From Serinus canaria (Eukaryota; Chordata; Aves; Passeriformes; Fringillidae): a stretch of DNA of 64,000 nt. The notes under the pieces were generated by a model, which saw nothing but the letters and a program-made list of their open reading frames with translations, was not told the DNA's origin and did not search any database. The stretch is from assembly GCF_022539315.1 (NCBI RefSeq), contig NC_066315.1:124159374-124223373 (forward strand), written 5' to 3'. Positions 34,001-45,960 of this stretch are shown piece after piece (the first letter of the stretch is position 1; every line of letters starts with the position of its first letter). Position numbers and translations under genes: made by a program.

Positions 34001-37000
34001 CCCTCTATAAGTTTGTTGAAGAGAAAGATTCATTTCCTTCTTTTTGATAATAAAAATTGTGAGAACCCTGTGATTATACATTTCTTCTGGTAGCAGCAAG
34101 TTAGCCAGTCACCTGGTCAGGTACATTCAGGAGAAAAAATTGGTACTTACCAGTTCTGTCTCGATGCAAGAATATTCCATGTCGTATGGTGGGGTGCATT
34201 ACAGGGAGTTTAGATGAAGGTACCACAAATCTCCAGGACACCAAGATTCACTGTTTTGGCTATTTATGAACAATCACAATTGAGCAGGATCATTTGTTGA
34301 AGTCAAAACACTTTTCAGAAACAGTCCAGAAACATTTACAATATTTTCAATGTAAAGGTTTTGATTGAGAACAAACACTCAGGAGAGAAAGGCTTGCATC
34401 AAAAGGTTGACCTTTTCAACATGAAGCAAAAATTTTGACCCACTTCCAGTTTGAAGTGGCATTTCAAAGGCTTTGTTTTCATGCCAATGCAGAATAAAAC
34501 AAATCTGGAACTTGAAAACTGCTAGTAAACCAAAGCACTATTTTTTAGCAAGCTCTACTTCTTGCTTTCAGCTAGAATACCTTTATTATTTAAAGATATT
34601 TGGGTGTAATAACACAAACATTGAATATTAATATAATATTTTCTTATAAATTTGTAATTTCATTATTAATATCAAACATTTCTTAGAATCTACCAAGTCA
34701 CTCCATCATTATTCTTTATTTTTAATTTTTAAAAAAACAACATCTATTGCTTGGATTGATGTAACACTGAGAATACATATTATACATGAATATTTTTAAG
34801 CATTGATTGAAAAATTTAATCATACAATTGGACAGATACATAACCTAAATAAGCACTGCTCAAATAAAAAAATTGCAGGTGTAATGGTTTGTAACACTCT
34901 TTTTGTGGTTTTTTTAGTCTTTTAGTAGTCTTTTTGTAGTTTTATACTAGATGAAATCCATTTACTGAACTGGGTATTCCTAAGTCTTTAAAAAATACAT
35001 CAGAACAGTCCCACCTGAATGTAGCATTTAGTCAGCATTGATTTCTGTGCAGGGATCATCAAAATGCATGAACTGAAAAGATCAGAGTTTCCAAATCTTA
35101 CCTAGAGTATGCAAGTGTACAATTAATGGTAATAAAATGAAAAAGACATTTCAAAGGTTTTCCAGAGTACTTGTAAAAATGCATTTAAAAGAAAGGAAAT
35201 CTCATACAATCACATTTTCATACAGCTTTTTTCCTTCTATTTGTCATAATTTTATGCACCTTATTATAAAAAAAATAATATTACAAACATTGCAATAATG
35301 AAACTTGATTTAGGCTTGCAATAGGGGACTGCATTGTTCAATTAAATGAAACCCCAAGTAGTGTTTTTATTCATATTTATCTTAATGAAATAATTTACTA
35401 TTTTTTTCACCTTGTAAGGGTATCAACAGTCCTCAGTACCTATTCTGGACCCAGTTTCATGGATGCCGCTTAAAAAAATAAAAACCAACTACAAAATATG
35501 GAGTGATTGTTTGGGAAAATAAAATCTAGAAAGCAGACACAAGCTATGCAATAAACATTTTCTGTTACTGATCTCACCATGTTTTTGGTATTTAATCTTG
35601 ATAACAGGATCACTCATATAAACTTTATGAGTCTATATGAAACGGTTCCATATTTTTCTGTATACATAATTTAGGTCTCAAAAGTGTCATTGTAAAGATG
35701 CACCAAAGAAATCATAGGTGCAGAGACACTTCAACCACATGTATGTGAGGTGGATAACCTCAGGTATCAAGATCTGGAAAATTCAAAGATGAAGAGCAGG
35801 TGCCATGAATCTCCTAAAACCCAAGAGCAGCAGCAACCTTTGCTGACCCTCAGTTCTGCCATGGAAATTTTGCAATTACATTGCTTTCTAGAGTCCATCT
35901 ACTTGGTTGTAAACATGACCAAATTTTAACTCACACTAAGCATGTAGAAGCTTCTATCAGTCACTGCTAAAATAAGTACTGTAGAAGACACCAAAGTAAT
36001 AATTCCCACAGGAAAGATACTGGAGACAGTCCAACACTTTTTGCTTAGCACATTTCAACTTGTACAAGAAAAGAAGCTGAAAAAGACTCTGACCTTCAGA
36101 AATTAACTATCATCATGGAAAAATTTGTTGGCCAACCAGTCACAGTGAATGCACTTCAAAGCTAGAAAACATTTTACACAGTAGTTGTAAAGTTATTCCT
36201 ACCTATTTTTTTTTTTTTTTTTTCTGAGACAACACTTGGTACATGACAGAAACCCCCTCATCCTTTTTGGAACTGTTTGATAGTTATTGTTGTTTTTGCA
36301 CATTCTACATTAGAAATATACATAAAATCATGGGTAAACAGAAGGTTTTTCATGCCAATATTCCTGAAATAGAAGTGTCTCTGCATGTCATTGAATTTTA
36401 ATTTTTTTAAACAAGTTCCTTAAGAAAACATTATCATTGTCAGTCTTAGCCATTTAATCCATTGCAACACCTAGATACTCATAACAGGATCATACCATAG
36501 CAAACAAGCTTTCCTGATCTTTGGAGTTTTGTCATTCTTCAGCAGCCTGGTTAGCAGATGCTTATGTTTAATGTAAAGCTGAGTTCTTTAGCAATCAGTA
36601 GAAGAGATTCAATATCCTAATAATTGATCTTATTCTTATTGTAGAAAAATAAGAAGATAGATATCAGTAATTTTTCCAAGTAGTTGGTTTATAAGTTAAT
36701 TTTCAGGATAGGAAAATATTTGTCTATAAAGGTTTTGGATGAAAATATATTCACTAAGAAACAAAAATTAAAATGCAATTTATAACATTTGAAGAGGTTT
36801 GTAAGAATTCCTGTATTGACATTTTAAAATTTTAGGGTTTTTTTTAATATGAATGCATGAAGAGATGGAATGACGCGAACAATACAGTTAATATAAGATA
36901 GAGCCAGTTCTGTTTTTCAGTCTAAAATTTCTGTGGCATTGGATGAACTTTGAGCCCTCAGTAATTTTATAAAAGGTAAACAATTGAATTCAATACATAT

Positions 37001-37464
37001 ATACACTTATTCACAAGCAACAAATTCTCAACATTGTTGTTTATTATTAAAAAGAAGAGGATAACTAAGATCTCTCTAATATACCTCTTTTAATTGGTCT
37101 TTATTCCTGAAAGATTCAGAAAATTTTAAAATAAATTTGATGCATGCCAAAGGGACATAGAAATGCAAGGTGTGCATTGCAGAATATGTCCCTCCCCTCT
37201 TGTCTTCTGCTCACTTTTCAACTTCTTCCAAATGCTTTATTCTACTCATAAAGAAAGTGAAACAGGGAAAAGGAGAGGGCTAACCTTGAGCTTTAGACAC
37301 TGTTCTGTAAGGACTGGTCCAAGGTAGGACATTTTTTTGTAAGAACATCTGGTTAAAAGGCCAAGACAAGGAACAGGAAAAGCAAAGATAAAAAAGGAAC
37401 ACATATAGACTCGTGAAAAGAGTAATTAAAAAATCTGCCACCCCCAGAGGTTCCATCCTTGTAT
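31081..37464. other. Unannotated AT-rich non-coding DNA
   Basis: More than 6 kb with no gene and no assignable interspersed repeat. Short A/T runs occur throughout, including T18 at 36206-36223 and a TA tract near 32708. A strong splice-donor match on the minus strand at 34143-34152 is reported under findings. Confidence 0.5.
36206..36223. repeat. T18 homopolymer
   Basis: Uninterrupted run of 18 T. It could be a degenerate poly(A) tail on the minus strand, but no adjoining retrocopy was recognised. Confidence 0.9.
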
Positions 37465-37541
37465 GGGCCATCCATTTAAATGTCGGACTTGGTCATTCTT
37501 CTGGGTCCCTTCCAATTCAGACTCTTCTGTGATTCTGTGAA
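37465..37541 (+). mobile_element. CR1 3'-terminal scrap
   Basis: 'TGGGTCCCTTCCAATTCAGA' followed by 'CTCTTCTGTGATTCTGTGA' is the classic last segment of an avian CR1 with its terminal GATTCTGTG repeat. Only about 75 bp are recognisable; sequence upstream to about 37440 may also belong. Confidence 0.75.
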
Positions 37542-39818
37542 AACCAGAGCTTCTAGATGGGCTGGTAAAGGCACAAGGCCTCTGGTGACTTTGGGCAGAT
37601 CAGTCACAACTTTTTAATTGGTTAGAAAGGAAATTAGAGTGTCCTGGATTTGGTGTGAAAGAGAAAACTTACTATAGGATATTTGAGGTGGATCATTGAG
37701 AGTGCAAAAATTTATTATGAAATGCTTGGAGGGATTATAGGAATTTGCTAAATTTATTATAGACAGCTTAGAAGGATCAAATATCAGAAAAAAGTGGAGA
37801 GAGGCTATTGTATAAGGGAGTCTCATGTCAACAAACTGCACCTGCATGAGTCCCATCTGTGATCATGGTATGGTCTCTCCTTGCTTCTTGGTAAATTCCT
37901 CTTTCTGTCCTTACAGAGATCTGAGTGAGGGCTCATCCCCTTTTTTATATGTGTGTGAGATGCTAGCAAACTCAGCTCAGACTAACTGGGGAGTAGTCTA
38001 GCTGGCTGGTCCTGGAGCTGGAAATGAGTGGAAGCAGGCCTGGGCCAGCCTGGAAAAGGTTAAGGGCTTTGTGTAATTTATGTGAGTGTTATTTGTATGC
38101 ATTGGATGCATCTAAAGGCACTGCAATCTTGGCTACACTTGCCTGCTGCTGGTCAGTCATGTCTACTTGCATGTGTGTGTTAGAGAAATATTCTTATTTT
38201 TACTACTGGCTGAACCTTGTACAGAGCACTGCAGAAACTTCAGATTTCCCTGGGGTCATGAGGTTCATTGGGTATAGGGTTCAGTTTTTTTTGAGGGGAC
38301 ATAATTTAAGTTGTCCTTAGAATGGTTAAAATTTTGCTTGAGTTCCCTTTCTTTCCTTTTTCTTTCTTTTTTATTTTTTTTATTTTGAGAAGTACTGCAA
38401 CTCTGATTACACTGAGGATTATATTTCAACATAGCAAAGCATTTCTACAAGTACTGAAATGCCATACATATTTAGGAGGAAAAATGTGGGTTTGGGCTTC
38501 CTGTTTTTTCTTTCTGTTCAGTGTTTTTTTTGTTTTTATTTTAATTTTTAAATATGATATGTGTTTCCCCTCATTGCAGCTTATTATTTTCTTATTATTT
38601 TGGGACTGTGCTGCTTTTATAAAGTATGATCTAGTTCTTTCCCTTTCCCATTATATTATTGCTAATCTAATGACTAAATAGAACCTTCATAAATGTAGGC
38701 ATAAAGAGACATACTTTAATATTTTTTGCATAAATGTTGATTTTTGCAAGTGAAAAAGAAGAATTCCTTTTCAGAACATAATGAATTGGGTGTTTTTTAA
38801 AATCAACATTATTTCAAAGGCTTTGTATAAGTTTATATATTTATATGTTCAGAATTTTGCAGGCATGAGAAATACTGGGAAATTATGTTGTGGTGACCTA
38901 TTTTCCTGTTCTCATTTTTGACATTTTACTACTGATTATTGCAATACAGAAGGATTGTATTTTGCTGGCAATCACTCACTCATGAAAAGGAGGTGATGGT
39001 GTGTGCAGTGCAGGAGGTATCTTCCCAGGAGTCATCTCATCAGAAATTGTGTTCCTTATTTTTATAAGAAACTTACCTATTTTCATACTGTTTAGCATTG
39101 CACAGAGACTGGAAACTTACCCTTTAACTTTGCCTGGTTATTTTGGAGACTTTGCAATTTTTTTCACACTTGGACATAGATTGATGTATACCTGAAAAAA
39201 TTGATGATATTTATGAAAACCTCATCTTTTAAGCTTGTATTATTGGGTGAGTTCAAATGATTTCACATCATAAATCTGTGAGGCTTCATCTACAAATGTG
39301 AGACTGCTTTGCTGCCATTTAACCCTGGCTTTGCAGAGAAAGAGAACCAAGGCAAAAAAATACTTGGAAGTCAGAAACACTGAGAAGGTCAATGAGAGTA
39401 ATCCTTTTTTAAAGGAAGCTGCTCTGAACTTATGGATGGATATACAGAGATAGAAAGTTATCATTTCACAATGATATAGTGCTTTAGATTTTACTTCCTC
39501 AGAGCCTAGATGTCTGTGTCTACAGAGATGGGTACAAATCCACCCAGGTTCCTCTACCCATAACCTGAGTTGACTAAACAGAGCCAGCTTTAAAAAATGC
39601 CTGAGTGTCCAAGCAAAGGGGCTAATATTCTGCTAAGGGACATATGCAGAAACACAGTGAATATTGGCATGGTCATAACATTGACACAGCTCTGAATAAA
39701 GACAGAACCGTCCAGATGCAACTGCACGGACACACGTAATACATCCTCTGGCAATATGTCATTTAAAGCATTAGAAAATATTATAAGTTAAGCTTCAGAT
39801 GCTTCTCTATGAAAAAGG

Positions 39819-39867
<49 letters not shown>

Positions 39868-42859
39868 CCTTTGGCCCTTTTCTTTTTGCCTTGTCTGGAA
39901 TTACAGATAATTTCTGTGCAAAGCCCAATGAAGTCCCAGTTTCATAGAAAACCTCTAAGAACTGCTGAAAAGAGAGCAAACTGATTGTTCTGATAATTTA
40001 TGTTCCTGATTTAATTGAAGCAGGTAGGGTAGAGTTCTGAATCCAAGTTCTTCAATTAAAGAATGCTTAAAAATTAGTAAAACCAAACAGCATTCAAAAT
40101 GTAGAATATTTTGATATTTATGTTCTTGCTTTTTTTCTAGCAAGAGAGCACAATGACACATCCTGCAAATACTCAGCAGATAAGGAAAAACCCCCTACTT
40201 TTATGTAGTTTCAAACCCTTGTGTATTTATGTTCTTATAAAATACCAGAAATTTCTGAATTATTGATGAGATCTTAAGCATTGACTTGGCTGAGTTCACC
40301 TTTGTGCTGCATCTTTCCATCGCTGCCCATCATTTCATGGGAAAAGTAATTTTGGTTGCACAAGTCATTTTTGCATCACCATGATTCCTGTCCTGGGCAA
40401 TGTAGGAGATCCATAATAGAGAAAAACCCAACCTATACAAACCATTTTTTGTGTGTTATTATGAAGTATTTTCATGCTGTCTTAAAGAAATTGAAATAAA
40501 TGCTGGACTTTTTTCATATTAAAAATACACCTATTATTGCCATTTTATAGATCCATTGAGTATTTCAATATTGCATAAACAGTGTTTTCTGTACAGCAAT
40601 TCCTAGAATGACCTGTTGGTAGAAGTAAGCTACAGAAATACAGGTATCAGATCTGTTTTTCCTATTCACTTAAAAATCAAAAGCTTTAAGGACACAGCAT
40701 CAAGATTTGTACCTAAGACAAGTTATATTCTGTCTTGACATGAATGAAGACTGCATATCATTAACATCCTGAGGTCAGTTACAATATATAGGCACTATTG
40801 CTGCAATTCTAAATTACAGTCCTTACCTATGAAAGCCAACTTGAATACAATTGCTTTCTGATGTAGAGAATTTTAATCAAGGCCAACAGATCATCTCAGA
40901 CAATTAATGTCTGAGTAGTAATAGGCAATATTGTCAAAAGTATACAAGAGATTTAGGGGCTTTAGGCTGTTAATTTTTGTTAGGATTAGATTCCTAAATC
41001 ATAGAACTGTATTATCTAAAGTAGCGTCACCATTCAAGCCAAGCATCTTGGCTTGAGTACTTTTGGTTTCTTTATTTTAACAATTTCTTTGAATTCATTT
41101 ATATAAGCCATCCGGTGGGGGGGATGTGGGTGGAGCTTAGGTCCTGGAAAAATTAGTCAGGGATTTCTTAGCAGACTCAAAGCAATTGCATGTGTTGAGT
41201 CCATTGAGACTAGCCAAGCATTTTTTTGCTACAGCATAATAATCCAACCTCAAAAGGTCTTCCCTGGAAGCAGAGGTTTGATTGGCATACTCTAATGTGT
41301 TGTTTTATACAGAAATCTGATTAATATCTAGAATTGTACTAACCTATAAATTTTACTAATAGCTAGTGAGAGTTCCTTCAATAAATTAACCTTTTGATCT
41401 CTCTTTTCAGCAGTAAATCTCTTTATAAGTAGGATTATAAAAGTTAATTTAATAATATCACAGGAGCTTGCATTTAATACAGTCAGAATAGATGAGCAAG
41501 CCAGTTTAAAAACACAGAACTCCTTGACTACAACATTTTGGATTAACTTGTTATAGCAGAAATGTATTCTATATATTTTTAAGCTACCAGTTCTATTAAA
41601 TCAATTCAATTCCTCTTGGGTCATCTAATCTATAGACCTCTGCTGACATACTTGAAACTATTTACTTGAACTGAATGATAGAAAAATATCAAAGCCTGTT
41701 GTTCTGTAGCATTCAACCTTGCAGGTGAGAGCACAGTGTGTTTTCCATAGTGTAGTAGAATGTTCATAAGAGTGAGAGGGGCATCCCTTAACCCCGCTCT
41801 GAAAGTGCTATGAAAAAAGTGCCAACTTGTGTGTAAAAGACTGAAGATAAGAGTAGGTGACAAAGGAATTCTCTAGGTAATACATAACTTTGTAACAAGA
41901 GAAATGCAACCAAAATTCAAAAAAACCCCATGCAACCCTATGTTTATTTAGGTCTGTTTAATTTTCCAAAAGGTACCAAAACATGACTGTTGAGAAACTT
42001 AACCAGACTATGAAACCAAAGAAGCCAAATGTATTCTAGTGAAATAATAGTGACACAGAGCAGATCTTTTTTTGCATTTAAGCAGAGATGTCAAGGTTAC
42101 TCTGTGTCTTTTTCTTCCATGGAATACAACAGACAATCCATCGTACTGTATGCCTACTGAAAGACTCATCCCAGCTGTTTTACTCTATTCCTTTTCTCTA
42201 TTGCAACCAATTATTTTAACACAGTAAGGCGCGTTAGGGAGTAGGATAGTACAGAATAATGAAACAAAACACAAACAAACAGACAAAACCCCAAAGTTTC
42301 CAACCCCCCAAAAAATCCTCTATCACCTTCAGTACCTAGTTGGCCCCAGAAAATTATTTTGCAGGTGCTACTCAGTTCACACTGGTAGATTACATGATTC
42401 ATGCCTTTCTTAACTCCCTGTGCTCTTGAATAACTCTGCCTCATACTTCTCCAAAACCACAGTTGCCAAGAGCACAGAGTATTCCCTAGGAATAAACTTG
42501 GGTGAAAACCCAGGGATGAAAACAGGAGGCAATCCAGCAAAACCATGAATATCAAAAAGTTTTCTACTTTTATCTTTCATTCTATCTGTTCTTGAATTCA
42601 GCTAAGAATGTTCTGATTTCAAAGAAGATTTTTCTTTTACACTCTTTTAACATTGAAAAAACACATTCCATCATTTAAAATAATTTAGAATACATTTTCA
42701 GTCCACCCTTGAAATGCAGATGCACAATAAACTTGAAATAGTAGTCTTTAGTTACAGTTTGAACTACCAAGTGGGCACTGAGTTATCAGCTTTGTTTTTT
42801 ACAGGGTAATTCCTCAGGAGCTGCAGGAGTTTCTCACTAAACATGAAGGTTATCATAAG
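37542..42859. other. Unannotated AT-rich non-coding DNA
   Basis: No gene recognised. The plus frames at 38024-38320 (98 codons) and 38322-38681 (119 codons, Phe-rich from T runs) lack domains. The minus 114-codon frame at 42211-42555 likewise has no recognised motif. The T45 tract is listed separately. Confidence 0.5.
39823..39867. repeat. T45 homopolymer
   Basis: An uninterrupted run of 45 T, the longest homopolymer in the window. The poly-Phe and poly-Lys frames through it are artefacts. It could be a poly(A) tail of a minus-strand retrocopy ending here, but the sequence to its right (39868 onward, 'cctttggccctttt') is not recognised as a gene or SINE. Length is likely variable between individuals and error-prone in assemblies. 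Confidence 0.9.
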
Positions 42860-43365
42860 AAGTGCATGGAAGTTCAGGTGGGAATGGGTAAGGAGCCAAC
42901 CAAAGGCACATGGGTCAGATTTAATGGAAGGAGCAGGACAGGTGACATTATGTGAGGGTCTGCTACAGGCCACCCAACCAGATGAGACCCTCTAAAGATG
43001 TACAGGAGTGGCCTCATGCCCATAAGAGCTGGTCCTTATGGGAGACCCTGACATCTCTTGGAGGGACAGCACAGCAGGAATTCCTGGATTGCATCGTGAT
43101 AACTTAATTCTCCAAATGAGAGAGGAGATATTAAGGAGAGGTGTTGACCCTTGTTCTCATCTACAAGGGGGTTCTGGTGGGAATGTGAAGCTCAAGGCAG
43201 CTTTAGCTGCAGTGACCTTGAAATGGTGGAGCTCAAGATCCTTAGGGCAGTGAGGAGGGCCTACAAGAGCATTTGGAAATAAGGAAGACCAGAGGAACTG
43301 CTGACTGGTCAGTCTTACCTCTGTGCCTGGCTTGGCAAGATCTTGCAGCAGGCATTTCTGAAAAC
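42860..43365 (+). mobile_element. CR1 LINE ORF2 fragment, endonuclease domain remnant
   Basis: Sense-strand remnant of the apurinic-like endonuclease domain at the start of CR1 ORF2. The block 'gggtctgctacaggccaccc' (about 42955) and the open frame beginning at 43038 with M-G-D-P-D-I-S-W correspond to the conserved endonuclease segments around a YRPP-like and an MGDFN-like motif. The catalytic-type Asp is visible, but Asn of the motif is replaced. Further along 'gcagtgaccttgaaatggtgg' (about 43209) corresponds to the S-D-H-E-M-V segment, altered here to V-T-L-K-W-W, so the conserved Asp-His pair is lost. The frame is interrupted; the element is dead. Unlike the other CR1 pieces it lacks the 3' end. 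Confidence 0.75.
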
Positions 43366-44807
43366 TACAATTTACTGTAACACTTTAACAGGATAAATAT
43401 GTTCTTGCCATAAAACCAAAACATAATCTTTATAATGCCTCCCTCCTTCATATTTCTTATGAAATTTCTTCTAGATATTACAAATAATTTTCTTCACTAT
43501 AAGATCAAATATTGATTTGTCTTGAACTTTTTTAAACTTACTCATTAAACTGAAGTATAGATAAGTAACCACCAAAATGTAGCAGTTAAAATCAATTATA
43601 ACTTAATGCATGATGTCATATCTGTTTTTATGCACATGGAGACACCAGAAAAAAGTAGATATATAGAAAAACACTTTCATGTGTTATTTCATATAGATTA
43701 ATATTTTGTCTTATCATATTTTGTGAAGAGTGACTGGGTTTTGAAGTACTGGCTGTAAACTGTTTCATCCATTAATCCCTCATACTAGCATACTAAGAAA
43801 TTTAAATATTTAAATTTTTAAAATTTTTTATGTGACTGAATCATATCCTGATGTTTCATCCATTTAAAGATATTTTCATGCCATTGGTGCCTATTGGTAG
43901 CAAAAGTCTTCCCCCAGAAATTTGCCAAGCGATTTCTTTAACAGAATAATTCACATTAAAATAAAGTCCATGTGGAAGGTTAATTAAGTCACAACTACTT
44001 AATGCTATGTACCCCACTTCCCAAATCTGCACTGCCTGTATAAGATAGTTGAAAGTACAAAGGTAAAGCTTTGTCCCAGCTGCTCATTTCAATACAGTTT
44101 GCCATTTGAGCATGTCTAATGTTAAATATGTGCATGATTTAGTGGTACACTAAATGTTATGATGAAGTTGGACTAATGCTAATATTTCTGAAAATAAATG
44201 GAGTCTTGCTTATCATTAAATGCTTTTCTGGAACTGGGAGGTACTATGAGCATACCTTCCACTTCAGAGTTGTTAAAAAAAAAAAAATGTACCATGAAAG
44301 GACATTTTTCCTAACTGCTAAGAGAAGGAATGGAGCTGACAGACCTTGCATTATGGTATGATAGGCTAATTATATTTTCACCTCATAACATCAATTCACT
44401 ATCAAAAAATAATTTTACCTTTACTAAATCCAAAAGTCTAACTCCGGTGAAAATAACTAGATATACAAGGAACTTTAGATTGCAGAATATTTTTTTAAAA
44501 TCTTCTAAGTTTGCAAAAAAAAAAACCCAAAAAGAACTAGACAGGTTTACACTACTAAATAAAACTTGGCAGTACTTATTTCTTTGTTTTCTCAACGAAT
44601 AAGTGATTTCATGAAAGAGAAAATTTTGGAGCAGCCACAAATCTTCATGAATTCATGTTAAATTAGTTTGTCTAGAAAAATACACGAGATAAAAATGTAA
44701 CGTAAGGGATAAAAAGATAAAGGAAATAAATAAAAGCAACTGGTGACTGCTTCAGTATTTGTTAGCGCCAAAGTATCTGAGGAGAAAACACTCCAAGCAC
44801 TCTACCC
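43366..44807. other. Unannotated AT-rich non-coding DNA
   Basis: Nothing recognised. The open frames at 44176-44640 on both strands are AT-driven. Confidence 0.5.
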
Positions 44808-44809
44808 AA

Positions 44810-44872
<63 letters not shown>

Positions 44873-44957
44873 AAGAAGAAGAAGAAGAAGAAGAAGAAGA
44901 AGAAGAAGAAGAAGAATAGCAGTAGCAGAAGGAGAAGGAGAAGTTGTAGTAGTAAAG
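44808..44957. repeat. Compound trinucleotide array (AAT)12(AAG)~24 with degenerate tail
   Basis: AAT repeats at 44808-44843 pass directly into about 24 AAG repeats at 44844-44916, followed by degenerate AGC/AGAAGG/TAGTAG units to about 44957. The AAG part is a pure polypurine tract of the GAA-TTC class, able to form triplex DNA. The frames through it (poly-Asn/Lys on plus, poly-Leu/Ile on minus) are artefacts. The likely origin is replication slippage, with AAG arising from an AAT array by a point change followed by expansion. Confidence 0.95.
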
Positions 44958-45039
44958 GATGGGAAGTTTGTAAAATTCAAAAATTAGGTTTGGATTTCCA
45001 AAGAGAGGAAAGAAATTAATTTGTCCTACATCCCAGAAA

Positions 45040-45960
45040 AGAGGCAGAGTGACTGGAGTAAAATGGAAGATAATTTGGCTGGGGGTAGCCCAAATTATTG
45101 TGTTCTAGGATACTGCCAGTCCCCCCATAGTGCACAATGGCAGGTAAGAATTTAAATTAAGACTCTGGAGGAGGCAACACATTATCTGGGCCCCTCCCAG
45201 GGCTGATCCAGAGGACTCTCAAGCCCTGGTGCCCAGGTGAGAAACATATCACTAAGAGTCACTGGGGCCAGCTCTTCATGTCACCTTTGACATTGAGCAG
45301 GATTTGGAGCCTGAGAGTGGGACACATAATAGGATGCAGGGGAGGAACATTTTGAGATCATTTATTATGAGGCATTTAGAGAGGAAACCAAAGAAGGGAA
45401 AGGGAAGGATTTTGGAGATTTGGAGCAAATTTGTAGCCAAAGAATAGGTCAAGTGGCCTGAGGAACCAGAGGAATGAGTGAGTCCTTAATGGGGTGAGGG
45501 TATATTGCCTGTGTGTTGCTAAGGGTGAGAGTATAGGGACATTGTCTATGGGGCCTGGGGGGCTTGGACCCACTCTGTGTCTGTGTGTGCATGGGCACAC
45601 GTGTTTGTACATGTGAGGTGCCAACAGCAGGTCTGGGACACCCACATGGCAGACTTAGTGTCTGAGTCCAGCTGCTGGTCCACCTTGTACACAGGTATAT
45701 GTATTTTAACAAAGGGATTCCATCCTTCTCAGCAGCAGGATGGGGGCAGTGGTGCTGTGATTGTGTGAATGATCTGAGGGTCTGCTTGTGGTCTGAGTGG
45801 CCAGCCATGCTTATGTGCATATAAGTCATGTGTGTGTGTGCAGAGTGTGCATGCACTTCCACCTTCCATGGACATGGGAACATGGAGCTGCAGCAGGCTG
45901 TCCTTAATGGATCCCAGACTCTATATTTTCTCCAAGAGATATCTTTATTGATTATATATA
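45040..45960 (-). other. GC-richer block, possibly LTR-derived
   Basis: About 900 bp with higher G+C than its surroundings, placed between the AAG array and AT-rich DNA. On the minus strand it contains an AATAAA at the complement of about 45946-45951, as at an LTR polyadenylation site, and a 206-codon open frame (45449-46069), the longest in the window. The frame's product is rich in His, Thr, Ser and Pro because of CA/TG-repeat content (around 45575-45620 and 45830-45860) and has no recognisable domain, so I do not call a gene. LTR ends and target-site duplication were not found. Confidence 0.3.

Noticed and set aside
38322..38681. 119-codon Phe-rich plus frame
   Set aside because: Driven by T runs at 38340-38390 and 38500-38560; no recognisable family.
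44759..45019. Open frames coding poly-Lys/Asn (plus) and poly-Leu/Ile (minus)
   Set aside because: They are translations of the (AAT)(AAG) microsatellite, not genes.
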